From PRO6 sp035565775 (GTDB lineage: Bacteria > Pseudomonadota > Alphaproteobacteria > Rhizobiales > Xanthobacteraceae): a stretch of 64,000 bases of DNA. Numbering within the stretch: the first letter of the stretch is position 1; every line of letters starts with the position of its first letter. The position numbers and the translations under genes are program-made. The notes below the pieces were generated by a model, which searched no databases, was not told where the DNA came from, and saw nothing but the letters and a program-made list of their open reading frames with translations. Below, piece after piece: positions 62,985 to 64,000 of this stretch. The stretch is from NCBI GenBank assembly GCA_035565775.1, contig DATMRW010000025.1, positions 62,001 to 126,000 on the forward strand. The letters run 5' to 3'.

Positions 62985-63971
62985 ATGGCGCTATCGACCG
63001 ATACTGAACGAAGCGGTTTTTCTGCGGCCGACGACCGTGTGTCCGGCATGGTCTGGATACCGGGCGGCACGTTTCGCATGGGGTCCGATCGGCACTATCC
63101 GGAGGAAGCCCCGAGCCATCAGGTAACTGTCTCCGGGTTCTGGATCGATCAGGCGCCGGTGACGAACCGCCAGTTCAAAGACTTCGTCAAGGCGACGGGG
63201 CATGTGACGACCGCCGAAATCCCGCCGGACCCGAAGCATTATCCCGGTGCGCTGCCGCATATGCTCTATGCCGGTTCGCTCGTCTTCGTGCCGCCGCGCC
63301 ACACTGTCGATCTTCATGACTGGTCGCAGTGGTGGACCTTCTTGAAGGGCGCCGACTGGCGCCACCCCTATGGGCCGAAGAGCAGCATCAACACGCTCGA
63401 CAATCATCCGGTCGTGCATGTGGCCTTCGCCGATGCGCAGGCCTACGCAAGGTGGGCGGGCAAGGAACTGCCCACGGAAGCCGAATGGGAGTTTGCGGCA
63501 CGGGGCGGACTCGATGGTGCCGAATACGCCTGGGGCAACGAGTTTACGCCGCATGGCAAACACATGGCAAACACCTGGCAGGGCGAGTTTCCGGCACAAA
63601 GCCTTAACCTCGATGGCTATGAGCGGACCTCGCCGGTTCGGGCTTTCCCGCCCAACGGCTATGGCCTCTATGACATGATCGGCAATGTCTGGGAGTGGAC
63701 TGATGACTGGTACTCTCCACGGCACCCGGCGGATGCGCCGAAAACCTGCTGCATACCTGTCAATCCGCGCGGCGCGGGCGAGGCGGGCAGCTACGATCCG
63801 TGCCAGCCGGAGATCAGGATTCCGCGAAAAGTGCTGAAGGGCGGTTCGCATCTGTGCGCGCCGAATTACTGCCGCCGCTATCGCCCCGCGGCGCGTCATG
63901 CCGAAGCAGTCGATACATCCACCAGCCACGTCGGATTCCGATGTGTCGTGAGGCAGGCAAGCACGCCATGA
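62985..63971 (+). CDS. Formylglycine-generating enzyme (sulfatase-modifying factor 1 type)
   Basis: From ATG 62985 the product has 328 residues; TTG 62958 is an alternative. The FGE-sulfatase domain covers most of it: MVWIPGGTFRMGSDRHYPEE, PVTNRQFKDFV, PTEAEWEFAARGG and GNVWEWTDDWYS. The active-site pair is present in GGSHLCAPNYCRRYRPAAR, matching the copper-binding, disulfide-forming Cys pair of true FGE, which many relatives lack. It oxidises the Cys of CxPxR in type I sulfatases to formylglycine. No sulfatase lies in the window. A GGATGGAGAG sequence after the stop suggests another gene follows beyond the edge. Confidence 0.92.
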   Translation: MALSTDTERSGFSAADDRVSGMVWIPGGTFRMGSDRHYPEEAPSHQVTVSGFWIDQAPVTNRQFKDFVKATGHVTTAEIPPDPKHYPGALPHMLYAGSLVFVPPRHTVDLHDWSQWWTFLKGADWRHPYGPKSSINTLDNHPVVHVAFADAQAYARWAGKELPTEAEWEFAARGGLDGAEYAWGNEFTPHGKHMANTWQGEFPAQSLNLDGYERTSPVRAFPPNGYGLYDMIGNVWEWTDDWYSPRHPADAPKTCCIPVNPRGAGEAGSYDPCQPEIRIPRKVLKGGSHLCAPNYCRRYRPAARHAEAVDTSTSHVGFRCVVRQASTP

Positions 63972-64000
63972 CTTTCATGTTTTGGAAGGATGGAGAGTAG

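Noticed and set aside
63968..64000. Ten-codon frame overlapping the FGE stop (MTFMFWKDGE)
   Set aside because: It overlaps the FGE stop as ATGA and ends at the window edge, but it is too short to support as a gene; the purine-rich part looks like the ribosome-binding site of a gene beyond the edge.

Overview
This window is a GC-rich, gene-dense stretch of an alphaproteobacterial chromosome. The best guess is the Bradyrhizobium / Rhodopseudomonas / Afipia group. The grounds are the Rhizobiales-like order recG–sdhE–mfd, the glmU–glmS pair, an IalB-family protein, and a cluster matching the Bradyrhizobium cyclic beta-glucan genes ndvB–ndvD–ndvC. No prophage, insertion sequence, CRISPR array or rRNA was seen. 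All family calls come from reading the sequence; no database search was run.

Layout. 1–2.5 kb: 3' end of valS converging on a membrane GGDEF protein, then tRNA-Lys(TTT). 3.2–8.8 kb: cyclic beta-(1,3)(1,6)-glucan genes, with ndvB and ndvD on the minus strand and ndvC on the plus strand. 8.7–20.8 kb: housekeeping genes (glmU, glmS, DUF502, recG, sdhE, mfd). 20.8–30.7 kb: a degenerate GGDEF protein, a degenerate adenylate-forming enzyme, an orphan oligopeptide-type binding protein, an IalB-family protein, hspQ, an AEC-type permease, a UbiH-type monooxygenase and a quinone oxidoreductase. 30.8–36.7 kb: a CzcCBA heavy-metal efflux operon led by a small Cys/His-rich protein. 36.8–37.9 kb: a RidA-family protein and 3-hydroxyanthranilate dioxygenase.

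38.1–44.8 kb is the most interesting region. It holds a ModE-type regulator with only the DNA-binding domain and a TonB-dependent receptor. Reading the other way is an overlapping operon of a molbindin (Mop), a TrmO/TsaA-like protein, a FecB-type binding protein, a FecCD-type permease and a FecE-type ATPase. Two sequences with the exact geometry of Mo-boxes sit in front of the receptor (38854–38881) and the mop operon (44756–44783). I propose a molybdenum-responsive, TonB-driven molybdate, tungstate or metallophore uptake system. Its ATPase gene carries a 1-nt frameshift here.

44.9–49.5 kb: a second membrane GGDEF protein and a TctCBA tripartite tricarboxylate transporter. 50–56.8 kb: a protein-quality-control island with a DUF1269 protein, a second DnaK, an atypical Hsp20, a second Lon, a decayed eRF1-like gene and a classical Hsp20. 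57.3–61.7 kb: an AcrAB-type RND efflux pair. 61.7–64 kb: an AraC regulator divergent from a formylglycine-generating enzyme, whose sulfatase partner would lie outside the window.
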